From Lachnospiraceae bacterium (GTDB taxonomy: Bacteria; Bacillota; Clostridia; Lachnospirales; Lachnospiraceae), in contig CAJTFL010000003.1 of NCBI GenBank assembly GCA_910575565.1, positions 342,519 to 406,518 of the forward strand: a stretch of 64,000 bases of DNA, in the 5' to 3' direction. Made by a program: the position numbers and the translations under genes. The notes under the pieces are model-generated. The model ran no database searches. It was given only the letters and a program-made list of their open reading frames with translations, and was not told the DNA's origin. Positions 1 to 8,313 of this stretch are shown piece by piece; the stretch's first letter is position 1; every line of letters starts with the position of its first letter.

Positions 1-2509
1 GATCCAGCGCCTTTAGCGTCTGCTTAAGGGTTTCCGCCTCTTTCCTGGCCTCCTTAAGCCGTTCTTCAAGCCCTTCCTGCTCACCTTTAAGCTCCTTAAG
101 GCGGGAAATGGCCGCCTGGAAACGCTCCTTGTTTACCCGCTGGTGCTTTACCTGCTCCTGGCGCGTAAAGTACTCCTGGTACTCCCTTTTTCGCCGGTCA
201 ATGGCCTCCTGCTGCCTGCTTATCCGCCGCTCCATCTCCTGAAGCATCCGGGCAAGCTTCTCCTCATTCAGCAGATTTTCATTAAACAGCATATAAAAGC
301 TGATATCCGCCATCCGGCACACGCCGCCCGCTTCTTTTTCCTCCCCCTTATCCAACTGCTCCCGCACCAAAATCGGCACAGGGAAGGAGGTATAAATCTC
401 CCCGGCATTCCCTGCCAGCTTGTCCAGATCCTTTTTCGACAGCATCAGGCCGTAAGGAAGGAAGGGATGGCGGCGCACCAATCTGCGGTTTTCTTCCTCC
501 GTATTGCCGTTTTTCCTCAGCCATTCCAATCCGTAGACGATGGGAAGGCCAAGGGCCTGCAGCTCGCCTTCCAGCTCCTTGGGAAGCTCCAAGGTTTTCC
601 CTGTGGTAAGCTGGCGGTACTCTTTTTGCAGCCCGTCCTTTTCCCGCTCTAAATTCTCTCGGAGCCCATCGATTTCCTGCAGCTTCCGCTGGGATGCGCT
701 AAGGATTTTCTCCAGGTCGAAAAGGGATTTCTCCTCCATATCCAAGTATTTCAGCACCACTTTCCGTTCTTCCAGCTCCCGGTCAAATCCTTCTTTTTCT
801 TCCTTTTGCCGGCTATGCGCTATCTCCTTTTTCGCCAGCCAAAGCCGCAGCTCTTCCTGGGCGCGTTCCAGATTCCTCTGCCGCTCCAGGCTTTTTTCTT
901 CCAGCTTTTTCTTCTGCTGCCGTTTCCTGGAAAGCTCCTCTAATTCCTTTTCGTAAGCCTCCTTCCGGATATCCAGGCTTCCCGGCTCATACTCCCCTAA
1001 AATATTCCGAACCAATTCTTCCCCGTAATCGGCTAAGAACCGCTCTTCCCACTGATCGTAGGCTTCCACCCTGCTTTTTAAGGCGCCTTCCAGGGAAGCC
1101 TCTTTTAAGGCCGCCTCTTCCAGGCTAAGAAGCTTTTCCTGCAGCTCTTTCCCCTTTTCTGACGCCTGCCTGTGCTGATCCTGGTTCTCCAAATGCCTCT
1201 GCCCATTATCCGCCAAGGCCTCCCGATAGTACCAGAAAAGCCTGCCCCCCAGGCTTATCCTCTCCGGCGCTAACCGCGCCTCCTTCTCCTGGGATGCGGA
1301 AAGCTTTTGCTTTACCGTCTCCAGCTCCTGCTCCTCTTCCAGCAAAAGCTCCTGCTGCTTTGCACAAGCCAAAAGATGGAGCTTTTTCTCCAGCCGCCCT
1401 TCCTCCCGCTCCAAATCTTCCTGCTCCGCCTCAAGGAGATCCCGGCTGCTTACCCGGTGGCGAAGCTTCCTTTCCAGCTCGTGGATCTCCCCGGATAATT
1501 TCTCATAGGCAATCTGCAAAAGCTCCTGTTCCATGCCGCGGATTTTCTCCAAAATCTCCTCCTGCCGCTCCTTAGCCCCTTCCCGCAGGCGGGTCAGCTC
1601 TTCCATCAGACTGGCGACCTTATGCTGATAAACCAGCTCTTCTTCTTCCTCCTTAAGGTAGCTTTCCGCCTTCTCCCGGATAGCGCAGCCTTCCTCCTTA
1701 AAGGCGCGGATCCGATCCCGCCGCAGGATCTTGGACTGGTTATCCTGGTACTGGCCCACATACTTTTCCAGGATATCCTGGAACTCCTTCATCCGGTTTT
1801 TTTCCCGGTTCAGCTTGCTTTCTACCGCGTCCAAAAACCACTTTTCCAACAGCCCTTTTTCATCCCGGCAGTCGGAAAACAGATCCGATAATCCGGATTC
1901 TTTTAAGTTCACCTTCTTAATGATGGCTTCCCATTCTTTATAATTAATCTGGTACTCCTTAAGCTTGTCAAAGTACTGGCGTGTCTGGGCAGGATAAGAC
2001 ATATCGTAGCAGAAAAATTCCATGGAGCGATCCTTTTTATACTGCTCAAACAGCTGCCTGCAGGCAGTGAAACTTTTCAGCGTAATCTCCTTATTCTTTT
2101 TCTCCACCACCGGCAGGTTATGGATATCCCAAAGGCAGGGATGGCGGTATTCGCTTATGATATTGACCATCTCCAGCTCTTCGCTGCCCTCCCCGCTCAC
2201 CTCCTGGCTCCTGCGGACCATCATCCCGGCCAGCACATATCCCGCGTCCTGATCCAGCACCCACTCCACCAGGATGAAGGACGGCTTGCTGGTGGTAAAG
2301 TAGCTTTCAAACGGCCTGTCCTTGGCATCCCGGTAGCGCTTATGGACGAAGGGAGCCGTCATCATCTGCACCAGTACCGACTTCCCGCCCCCGTTCCGCA
2401 GGGAAATCAACGTGCTGTCCCCCTGGAAATGGAAACACTCGTCGCTGATGCGGATCGCATTATTATTGTAATTCACATTAATCAGCCGGACGGCATTAAT
2501 CTTACTCAT
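1..2509 (-). CDS. jetC: JetC, SMC-like ATPase of a Wadjet defence system (partial, C-terminus off window)
   Basis: This is the SMC/MukB-like ATPase subunit of a Wadjet complex, which extrudes and cleaves circular plasmid DNA. The ATG at 2509 opens a frame of at least 836 codons that runs off the left edge. Residues about 38-44 read RNGGGKS, a Walker A loop in the position expected for an SMC head. From about residue 240 the protein is almost wholly Glu/Lys/Arg/Leu-rich coiled coil with a presumed hinge. Walker B and the signature motif must lie outside the window. It overlaps jetB by 8 nt, so translational coupling is likely. The subunit assignment rests on the Walker A, the coiled coil and the jetA-jetB-jetC order. 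A generic SbcC-like ATPase is the alternative, but the neighbours argue against it. Confidence 0.88.
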   Translation of the reverse strand, partial: MSKINAVRLINVNYNNNAIRISDECFHFQGDSTLISLRNGGGKSVLVQMMTAPFVHKRYRDAKDRPFESYFTTSKPSFILVEWVLDQDAGYVLAGMMVRRSQEVSGEGSEELEMVNIISEYRHPCLWDIHNLPVVEKKNKEITLKSFTACRQLFEQYKKDRSMEFFCYDMSYPAQTRQYFDKLKEYQINYKEWEAIIKKVNLKESGLSDLFSDCRDEKGLLEKWFLDAVESKLNREKNRMKEFQDILEKYVGQYQDNQSKILRRDRIRAFKEEGCAIREKAESYLKEEEEELVYQHKVASLMEELTRLREGAKERQEEILEKIRGMEQELLQIAYEKLSGEIHELERKLRHRVSSRDLLEAEQEDLEREEGRLEKKLHLLACAKQQELLLEEEQELETVKQKLSASQEKEARLAPERISLGGRLFWYYREALADNGQRHLENQDQHRQASEKGKELQEKLLSLEEAALKEASLEGALKSRVEAYDQWEERFLADYGEELVRNILGEYEPGSLDIRKEAYEKELEELSRKRQQKKKLEEKSLERQRNLERAQEELRLWLAKKEIAHSRQKEEKEGFDRELEERKVVLKYLDMEEKSLFDLEKILSASQRKLQEIDGLRENLEREKDGLQKEYRQLTTGKTLELPKELEGELQALGLPIVYGLEWLRKNGNTEEENRRLVRRHPFLPYGLMLSKKDLDKLAGNAGEIYTSFPVPILVREQLDKGEEKEAGGVCRMADISFYMLFNENLLNEEKLARMLQEMERRISRQQEAIDRRKREYQEYFTRQEQVKHQRVNKERFQAAISRLKELKGEQEGLEERLKEARKEAETLKQTLKALD

Positions 2510-3215
2510 CCTTCATCCCTCCCAAGATCCGCAGCACCCGTTTATAATTGTTCTGGTTAAGCAGATTCCAGTCCATGAAATTATCCAGCTTTTTCGTGGT
2601 CTTAACCATCTCATCCTGCTCCACATACTCGATAAGCCCCTGCTTTTCCAGAAACACCAAGATATTATGGAGGAACCCCTCCTTCGTCGTCCTGGCCCGG
2701 GATCGGTCATCGGATTTCAACGCCTCATAGGCCTGGAGCATATCCGAAAAAGCTATCCCCGCCTGCTCCTGCCCGTCTTCATCCATCCGCCCCGCGCCTT
2801 CTTTTAACTGGCTAGAAATGCAGTTTTGCAGCTCCCCTAAGCGGATATACTCCCTGGCCTTGCTGCTGCTCCCCTGGCCGTCGTAAAACTCCACCAAAAG
2901 GGTCAGGATCACAAACTGGGACAGATAGTAATCCTTATCTGTCCCGGAAGATTTGCACAGGGCGGCCTTAAGCTGAGCCTTGGAAAACCCCAGGAAATCG
3001 TTGTCCTCCTTAGGGATTAAATAAATCACATTCCCGTACCGCTCAATGTTGCTGTGGGCGATCTCCCCCTGGGATTTTACCAGATTCTGGATTTCCTCCC
3101 GCTGGGTATAGGCTTTGTACAGCGCCCCTTCCTCATCCTCTAAAAGCTCATGATGTTCCAGCAAATAATAAAATATTTCCTGGCTGAGCTTAATATCCTC
3201 TATCTCGTATGCCAT
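2502..3215 (-). CDS. jetB: JetB, MukE/kleisin-partner subunit of type II Wadjet (DUF6063-like)
   Basis: This 237-residue acidic, helical protein lies between jetA and jetC. In Wadjet complexes the MukE-like JetB subunits bind the kleisin JetA and help load DNA. It starts at ATG 3215, 5 nt after the jetA stop, with an AAAGGG-type ribosome site, and its TAA overlaps the jetC start. Residues 1-120 look like a winged-helix region (LSQEIFYYLLEHHELL followed by a DNA-entry-like helix pair). The C-terminal half ends in a second helical domain with the NNYKRVLRIL segment. I match it to the JetB family of type II systems (DUF6063) from memory of the sequence pattern and its place in the operon. No catalytic residues are expected. 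Confidence 0.82.
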   Translation of the reverse strand: MAYEIEDIKLSQEIFYYLLEHHELLEDEEGALYKAYTQREEIQNLVKSQGEIAHSNIERYGNVIYLIPKEDNDFLGFSKAQLKAALCKSSGTDKDYYLSQFVILTLLVEFYDGQGSSSKAREYIRLGELQNCISSQLKEGAGRMDEDGQEQAGIAFSDMLQAYEALKSDDRSRARTTKEGFLHNILVFLEKQGLIEYVEQDEMVKTTKKLDNFMDWNLLNQNNYKRVLRILGGMKDE

Positions 3216-3220
3216 ACGGT

Positions 3221-4879
3221 TTAACCCTTTCTTCCCAGCCCTTCCTCGTCCCCGCGCCCAACTGCCCGCAGCAGCACATCAGAACAGCGGATCTGCTTTT
3301 TCGTTCCATCCTCCGCCCTCACTCCGGCAAAAACCACCGCTTCCCCGGAGCCTGTGCGGTACACTTCCAGTTTCCTGATCCCCTTAAGGGAGCCGTCCCC
3401 TTCCGCGAGAGTTAAGAGCATATCATTTAGCTGGAATTCCTCCGGCTTATCCTGGATAAACTGGCTGCGCTCCTTTTGCAGCGCATCTAAATCAATCTCC
3501 CGGTTTTTGATCAGCTCCACCATGATTTCCTTGAACACCTCCACATTGGGAATAAGGCAGTTTATCTTTTCCCCGCCTTCCTCACCCTCTGCCGCCAGCC
3601 TTTCCCCAATCTCCTTTAAGGTCACTTCCCCTTTTTCCATCACATAGGAAAGCAGGCATCTTAAGCTTCCCTCATACCGTTTAAGCTTTTCCCTGCGCCG
3701 CTGTTCCTTCTCCTGCTGCCAAAGCTCCTCATTAAAATCCAGCGTCTCCCCGCTGTCCGCCTCCTGGCGTTTCCGGTTAGGGCGCTGAAGCTGGAACGCC
3801 TTGTTTAAATTATAGCTTTTCTCCCCGTCCTGGTTGAACAAAGGGCGAAAAAAATAATCCAGATGCGCTAGTGCCGCCGGATTTTCCAGGATTTTATCAT
3901 ACAGCTTGGCACGCAGGGGAAACCGTTTAATCAGGGACATTTGGGAAAGCTGCTCCAACTCCCTGGTATAAAGGGCCTTTAAATCAAAATGGCTGTTTAA
4001 GATTTTCTGGTGCTCGTCAATGGTACGGTTTAAGTAACGCTCAATTTCCCGCAGGTTATTTAGCTTTTCATCCTCCTGGGGGCTTAGCTGCCTTACATTA
4101 ATGTTCTTCTCCTCCAGCTCCACCGCCCTGCTTTTGACCATATCCCGGTATCCCTTAAATTTCTGCTTGGTATCGCTGATGGTCTCCAGATTTTCCAGCA
4201 GGATCCCCTCATAATCCTTTACCGAATAATTCAGGGCATTCCGGCGGATCGTCCCCATGGCCTCCTGGATCTTCTGAAGCTGAACCCTTAGAAGGTTAAA
4301 CACGTTTTTAATTTCATCCACGGCCTTGTCATAGCTCTGCTTTTCCAAATGCATCTGGAAAACCATCTCATGGATGGTCAGCTTCATATTATTTTCAATC
4401 TCCAGGGTGGACAAAAGCAGGTTATAGCCGTCATCCGTCAGGTAATAAGAGGTGCGCTTAAACTCCTGGTCAACATACACAATCCGGTTTGCCACGTAGC
4501 TGATATGGATAGGCTGGTAAGCCTCCTGCCCAAAATCAAAGCCTTCAAAATACATGGCACGGCCTTCATTGGACAGGATCACATTCACGATGAAATCCCC
4601 CAGCTGCTTGCACTCCTGATAGCCCATGGGCTTTTTAAAATACCGCATATTCATGGTGTCGATATAAGCGCCGATATCATCCATGGTACAGTGCTCCTCC
4701 TTCAGGGACTGCTCCATAATGTAAAGCAGCACGGCAAAAATCACGTTCACCTGTTCGTCCGCCTTCACAAACCCGTACTGCTTCCAGGTGGTCTTCTGGA
4801 TGCTGTTTTGGAGCAGCACGGCATAAAGGCCTACGCTTTTCATCCGCTTCGGAAACTGGCTTAAAAAATCATACTGCAT
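3221..4879 (-). CDS. jetA: JetA, kleisin-like subunit of type II Wadjet (DUF5716-like)
   Basis: This 552-residue protein is the first gene of the jetABC block. JetA is the MukF-like kleisin that bridges the two JetC heads and carries JetB. The start at ATG 4879 follows GAGG with 7 nt spacing. The N-terminal 200 residues are mostly helical and begin QYDFLSQFPKRMKSVGLY. A central coiled coil (about 200-310) and a basic C-terminal part with ERLAAEGEEGGEKIN follow. The length and layout fit type II JetA (the DUF5716 family) better than the DUF3375 type I JetA. It is transcribed from its own likely promoter at 5119-5147, through a 230-nt repeat-rich leader. Confidence 0.85.
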   Translation of the reverse strand: MQYDFLSQFPKRMKSVGLYAVLLQNSIQKTTWKQYGFVKADEQVNVIFAVLLYIMEQSLKEEHCTMDDIGAYIDTMNMRYFKKPMGYQECKQLGDFIVNVILSNEGRAMYFEGFDFGQEAYQPIHISYVANRIVYVDQEFKRTSYYLTDDGYNLLLSTLEIENNMKLTIHEMVFQMHLEKQSYDKAVDEIKNVFNLLRVQLQKIQEAMGTIRRNALNYSVKDYEGILLENLETISDTKQKFKGYRDMVKSRAVELEEKNINVRQLSPQEDEKLNNLREIERYLNRTIDEHQKILNSHFDLKALYTRELEQLSQMSLIKRFPLRAKLYDKILENPAALAHLDYFFRPLFNQDGEKSYNLNKAFQLQRPNRKRQEADSGETLDFNEELWQQEKEQRRREKLKRYEGSLRCLLSYVMEKGEVTLKEIGERLAAEGEEGGEKINCLIPNVEVFKEIMVELIKNREIDLDALQKERSQFIQDKPEEFQLNDMLLTLAEGDGSLKGIRKLEVYRTGSGEAVVFAGVRAEDGTKKQIRCSDVLLRAVGRGDEEGLGRKG

Positions 4880-4934
4880 CCTTTATCCTCGATTCATCAC
4901 GGTTTCCCAGCGGCTTAGTTCCATACGTTCATGC

Positions 4935-5112
4935 CGCTGCTTTTGCTTTGTTCGTTTGCTTGCCTTTTTGTTTTGTCTGTCTGTTTGTCTTTTTGCTTTG
5001 CCTGTTTATTTGTCTTTTTGCTTTGCCTGTTTGTTCGTCTTTTTGCTTTGCCTGTTTGTTTGTCTTTTTGCTTGCCTTTTGTTTTATCCGTTTGTTTATC
5101 TTTTGTTTTTTC
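4935..5112 (-). repeat. 25-bp tandem repeats in the jetA leader, coding a Lys/Gln/Thr-rich frame
   Basis: About four imperfect 25-bp units (4980-5077) with the core TTTGTCTTTTTGCTTTGCCT on the plus strand, flanked by degenerate copies. The jetA transcript is therefore a purine-rich AAAAGACAAAC-type tract. Because 25 is not a multiple of 3, all minus frames stay open. One gives a 66-residue Lys/Gln/Thr/Asn-rich frame from ATG 5115, but that ATG sits at the predicted transcription start and has no ribosome site. I therefore read this as a structured or protein-binding leader rather than a gene. Confidence 0.7.
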
Positions 5113-5118
5113 CATTTA

Positions 5119-5147
5119 AGTATAACGCAACGTTTTTCCATATGCAA
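5119..5147 (-). promoter_or_regulatory. Sigma-A type promoter for jetABC
   Basis: On the minus strand TTGCAT (5142-5147) and TATACT (5119-5124) are separated by exactly 17 nt. This sits directly after the jetD stop, so jetABC can be transcribed separately from mrr-jetD. The transcript would begin near 5112, leaving a leader of about 230 nt before jetA. Confidence 0.6.
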
Positions 5148-5150
5148 GCC

Positions 5151-6137
5151 TTATAGATCGTGGATGGTTAAAACCTCCTGGGGGATATACTGCCCCGATG
5201 CCAGGATGTGCTCCATCTCCTCCACCGTTTTAGAAGGAAAACATTTCCAAAATATCCCCCGCAGATTGCGGTTCTGCTGCTCTTTCGTATCCGGAAGGGT
5301 TTTCACCTGAAAGGCTTTCCTAAGCATGGCCGTATAGGCAGGCAGAAAAGGGAAGATCTCCCAGCTCCCCGCAAAAGCCTCCGCCAGTCCCTCGTAAATC
5401 CCTATCCCCTCATAATCCAGATCCCCGAAATAGTAAATCTTATTTCCGGCATCCCTCATGTATGGTTCGATGCAAAGGGAAAAATCCTGGAAGGAGCGGA
5501 TAATCCGCTTTCCCCCGCCGTAAATCAGCGTGCCGATCTTAACCCCAAGAATCTTTTCCCCGCCCTCTAAAAGATGCCTCCTCATGCTGAAAAACGTGTC
5601 CTTATTCTCCAGGATCAGCAAGTTTTGGGGCGTTTCTCTGGTATGGGAATAGTAAGCCAGGGGCTCCGCGGTGGGATACAGATTCAAAAATTCCAAATCC
5701 AGGCCGCAGTGGCTTAACACCCTTTTCCCCTGCTCTTTCGCCAAAAACTTCTCCCTGCCCCAGATTTCAAAGCTGCGCTCATTTATGGATTCCGGGCAGG
5801 AAAGCTTTTCCCTTCCGGTTTTTAAGTAATCATTGAGCTGCAAAACCCATTTCCTCTCCCGGCGGTAGCTTTCCATATGGGAACGGTAATAATCAATGGA
5901 AATCCCGGGAACCATGCCGTAGGTCAGCTCATCTTCCAGCGCTTTTTCATCCTCAGCCTTTTTTCCTTCCACCAGCCAGTATTCCCGGTACAGGGAAGGC
6001 GTTTTGCCGTTTTTCCCGGAAGCCTTTACCGGACGGATCTGACCGGAGGATAAAAGCTCCAGGATATGTTGGTACTGGCCTTGATAGTCCGGATATTTTT
6101 CCTTATCCGCCAGGGTTTCTAGTGGAATGCGCTTCAT
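5151..6137 (-). CDS. jetD: JetD, Toprim nuclease subunit of Wadjet (DUF2220-type)
   Basis: JetD is the topoisomerase VI-A/Toprim-like nuclease that cuts DNA trapped by the JetABC motor. I start it at ATG 6137 (328 residues), behind AAAGGA. The frame extends 29 codons further upstream but those have no ribosome site and overlap the mrr stop. Residues 1-170 hold a winged-helix-like DNA-binding half. The Toprim motifs follow: ENKDTF at about 177-182 (acidic residue of the first strand) and FGDLDYEG at about 237-244 (the DxD pair). In this locus jetD precedes jetA, an order I associate with type II systems. Catalytic residues look intact. Confidence 0.88.
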   Translation of the reverse strand: MKRIPLETLADKEKYPDYQGQYQHILELLSSGQIRPVKASGKNGKTPSLYREYWLVEGKKAEDEKALEDELTYGMVPGISIDYYRSHMESYRRERKWVLQLNDYLKTGREKLSCPESINERSFEIWGREKFLAKEQGKRVLSHCGLDLEFLNLYPTAEPLAYYSHTRETPQNLLILENKDTFFSMRRHLLEGGEKILGVKIGTLIYGGGKRIIRSFQDFSLCIEPYMRDAGNKIYYFGDLDYEGIGIYEGLAEAFAGSWEIFPFLPAYTAMLRKAFQVKTLPDTKEQQNRNLRGIFWKCFPSKTVEEMEHILASGQYIPQEVLTIHDL

Positions 6138-6220
6138 GGGATGGATTCCTTTCTTAATTTGCAACAGTTCAGACAGGCATCTTTTTGGCCTTAAAGAATC
6201 TTCTTTAACGCTTGCCTTTA

Positions 6221-7132
6221 TCACCCATCAACATAATCATTAAATGTATCTGTGTCTATTCCTTTTATTGTAAATATCTTTTTCTCACTAACGCCAAAAT
6301 TATATTCTATCATATAGCCCGTTAACTTTTCCCCATCAATTAAGATAATATGCTGTTTTGCCGCATACTCGATGGCCTGCTTTGAAAATTTTGAAGTAGT
6401 AACAAACAGGCCTTTTCCGCCTTTGCCCGCAATTGCGCCAACAAAAGCCTGTACCTCCGGCCTGCCTACCGTATGATCCTCATCCCATTTTTTTGCCTGG
6501 ACATAAATCAAATCGAAACCAAGCTTATCTTCCATGATCACGCCATCAATGCCTTCATCATTCGTAACGCTTGTGATCCTTGCCGAATTCTCGAAAGTCC
6601 CATACCCCATCTTAGCCATAAGATCCAACGCTAATTTTTCAAAAGCCCTCGGCGATAGCTTCATCACCTCATTCAGCAATTCATCCTGTAAGCTTCGGTT
6701 TATCTTCTTAAATGCCTCTTCAAAAATATCATCCGGCGTTTCATCATTTTCTTCAATAACCTTACCCTTATCCTCTGCACTCGGATTTAAAATGCCTTGA
6801 AATTCCTGGAATTTCTCATAACGCATCAAATAATCAACGTCGATCACCTCTGGATTGTCTTCCAATACCTTAGTCCCTTCCTCGGTAATGGCAAACGCCG
6901 CCCTGGACGGGCTCTCAATCAGCCCGGCCTTTTTTAAATACGTCCGCGCCCAGCCAATTCGGTTATCAAATACGGTCTGCCTTCCGCTGGGAAGCATTTC
7001 CGCAAGCTGGGACTCCGTTAAATGGAGCTGCTTACTCACATATTGTTTTAGCTCTTTTAACTTATGCTCTTTTCCATCGCTTAAATATTCCAGAAAAGGT
7101 TTATGCATCTCATAATACTTTGGCAATGGCAT
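6221..7132 (-). CDS. mrr: Mrr-type modification-dependent restriction endonuclease
   Basis: This 303-residue protein begins at ATG 7132, after AGGAGG with 9 nt spacing; the frame has earlier Met codons without a ribosome site. Residues 1-95 form an Mrr N-terminal winged-helix domain (MPLPKYYEMHKPFLEYLSDG, then an SGRQTVFDNRIGWARTYLKK segment). Residues about 155-300 form the PD-(D/E)xK Mrr catalytic domain, with D196 in NDEGIDG and the QAK triad at 212-214. Such enzymes cut DNA carrying foreign methylation. It lies about 80 nt upstream of jetD on the same strand, so the region reads as one anti-plasmid/anti-phage island. Confidence 0.88.
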   Translation of the reverse strand: MPLPKYYEMHKPFLEYLSDGKEHKLKELKQYVSKQLHLTESQLAEMLPSGRQTVFDNRIGWARTYLKKAGLIESPSRAAFAITEEGTKVLEDNPEVIDVDYLMRYEKFQEFQGILNPSAEDKGKVIEENDETPDDIFEEAFKKINRSLQDELLNEVMKLSPRAFEKLALDLMAKMGYGTFENSARITSVTNDEGIDGVIMEDKLGFDLIYVQAKKWDEDHTVGRPEVQAFVGAIAGKGGKGLFVTTSKFSKQAIEYAAKQHIILIDGEKLTGYMIEYNFGVSEKKIFTIKGIDTDTFNDYVDG

Positions 7133-7352
7133 TCTCTCTATCCTCCTAATCATTGGAAATTTTATATTAATAGTTTTGCTTTTCCGCTGCGCCAGGCGAT
7201 ATTCCATCGTCACTTACGCTTACCTCCGCCAGTGGCGTAGCGGACGCTAAACTCATGAAAGCCCCCGCTGGGCGCCGACGTTTCAGGAGCGTTCCTCATG
7301 GAATATGGCCTGGCTCCGCTGCTGTATTGGCAAGCAAGAAACGCCTCGATAT

Positions 7353-7500
7353 GCCAAAAACTAGCCGTCTGTGGTGCGTGTACACGAAGAAAACCGTATA
7401 AAACGGCGGCACTTAGCGAGGTCTTTTCGAGCTTAGTGTCCGCTCCGTTTTATGTCGAGCGAGAGCGCGTTTTCGTGTGTACACAAACCACTGGCGGCGA
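7353..7500. repeat. Dispersed repeat P1 (copy A) forming a large imperfect hairpin
   Basis: 7353-7420 matches, in inverted orientation, 28639-28716 at roughly 80% identity; the shared core is AAAACCGTATAAAACGGCGG plus ACTTAGC. The sequence then folds back. GTGGTGCGTGTACACGAAGA at 7371-7390 pairs imperfectly with the complement of 7475-7495, and ATAAAACGG/CACTTAGC pair with the complement of 7431-7455. No coding frame with family features crosses it. Confidence 0.7.
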
Positions 7501-7554
7501 ACTCGCAAGCCTACGTGTTTCCCCTAAACCAACAAACCCATCGTAAGAAACACC

Positions 7555-7646
7555 AACTAACTCCATCCGCCCCAATCCCATCCGAAACAACCCAGCGTTA
7601 AAATTCCCCTACCAGCTATCCAAGTTGACAAAGCATTAAATTTTAA
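7555..7646 (-). repeat. Dispersed repeat P2 (copy A)
   Basis: Read on the minus strand, this 90-bp stretch matches 28775-28867 of the plus strand at about 85% identity. Shared blocks are AATGCTTTGTCAAC, TGGATAGCTGGTA and GCTGGGTTGTTTCGG. It fills the gap between the P1 hairpin and the 3' end of the Uma2 gene. It is an intergenic repeat family, not a gene. Confidence 0.75.
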
Positions 7647-7649
7647 TTG

Positions 7650-8147
7650 TTACAAATCAAACAATTCATCAAAATCTGTTTTTAGGCCTGGGAACATGAC
7701 CAGCTGCAATTCATCTTTATTTTCTTCGGTTATGATTTTGTATTGGTAAAAGTAAGTTGTCCCATCTTCCCGTCCGTCATTTAGGTAAATTTCTACCTGT
7801 TTTCTCCTCCAATCAACGATCCAGTATTCCGAAACGCCTACCTTTCTATATATTTCCATTTTTTCGCCGCGATCATACTCTTCTGTAGCATTGGAAAGGA
7901 CTTCCATCACCATTCTGGGAATGCCGGTAAGGGAAACATTTTTTCGATCCCTGATATTACAATTTATAGATGCATCTGGGATAACAATCCCATCATTATT
8001 TTCATGCCATTGATATTGTACACTGTCGCCTAACACACGGCATAAAGAATCCTTTATCTGCTTTCCAACCATGACAATGAAATTATTAATCACAAAAGAA
8101 TGTTCGATAAACGTATTGCTCATATCCTCTACAGGCAATGCAGTCAT
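7650..8147 (-). CDS. Uma2-family (DUF820) putative restriction endonuclease
   Basis: A 165-residue PD-(D/E)xK-fold protein of the Uma2/DUF820 family. The ATG at 8147 has AGGGAG 6 nt upstream, better than the in-frame ATG at 8165. The family hallmark is complete: VMEVLSNATEEYDRGEKME, then IYRKVGVSEYWIVD, which supplies the conserved Glu, Asp-Lys and Tyr-Trp-Ile-Val-Asp core, with an upstream D in IPDASI. Members are abundant in cyanobacteria and Clostridia; their biological substrate is not established. It stands alone between two repeats and the LPXTG gene terminator. Confidence 0.82.
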   Translation of the reverse strand: MTALPVEDMSNTFIEHSFVINNFIVMVGKQIKDSLCRVLGDSVQYQWHENNDGIVIPDASINCNIRDRKNVSLTGIPRMVMEVLSNATEEYDRGEKMEIYRKVGVSEYWIVDWRRKQVEIYLNDGREDGTTYFYQYKIITEENKDELQLVMFPGLKTDFDELFDL

Positions 8148-8232
8148 GGGTTTTCTCCCTTCCATTTTTAAGGCTCGTTGTCCCCAACATCTTACTTATA
8201 GAATAGCATAAAGGATTCATTTCGTAAACAAA

Positions 8233-8262
8233 AACCCGGGAGAACGGATCTCCCGGGTTTTG
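8233..8262 (-). terminator. Intrinsic terminator of the LPXTG surface-protein gene
   Basis: On the minus strand AACCCGGGAGA and TCTCCCGGGTT form a stem with a short loop, followed by TTTTTG. It lies about 50 nt past the stop at 8314 and separates that gene from the Uma2 gene. Confidence 0.8.
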
Positions 8263-8313
8263 AATTACGTTCCGAATTATTTTCTTTTAAGCTTTACCTT
8301 CGGATTACTTCCT

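Noticed and set aside
1..1943. Several plus-strand open frames opposite jetC
   Set aside because: They mirror the Glu/Lys coiled-coil coding strand and lack ribosome sites; jetC has a Walker A and a coherent start.
4915..5115. 66-codon Lys-rich frame as a protein gene
   Set aside because: Start lies at the predicted transcription start without a ribosome site, and the other frames are equally open because of the 25-bp repeats. Kept as a leader repeat and as a finding only.
7298..7546. 82-codon plus-strand frame in the P1 hairpin region
   Set aside because: No ribosome site and the sequence is a repeat with inverted symmetry.
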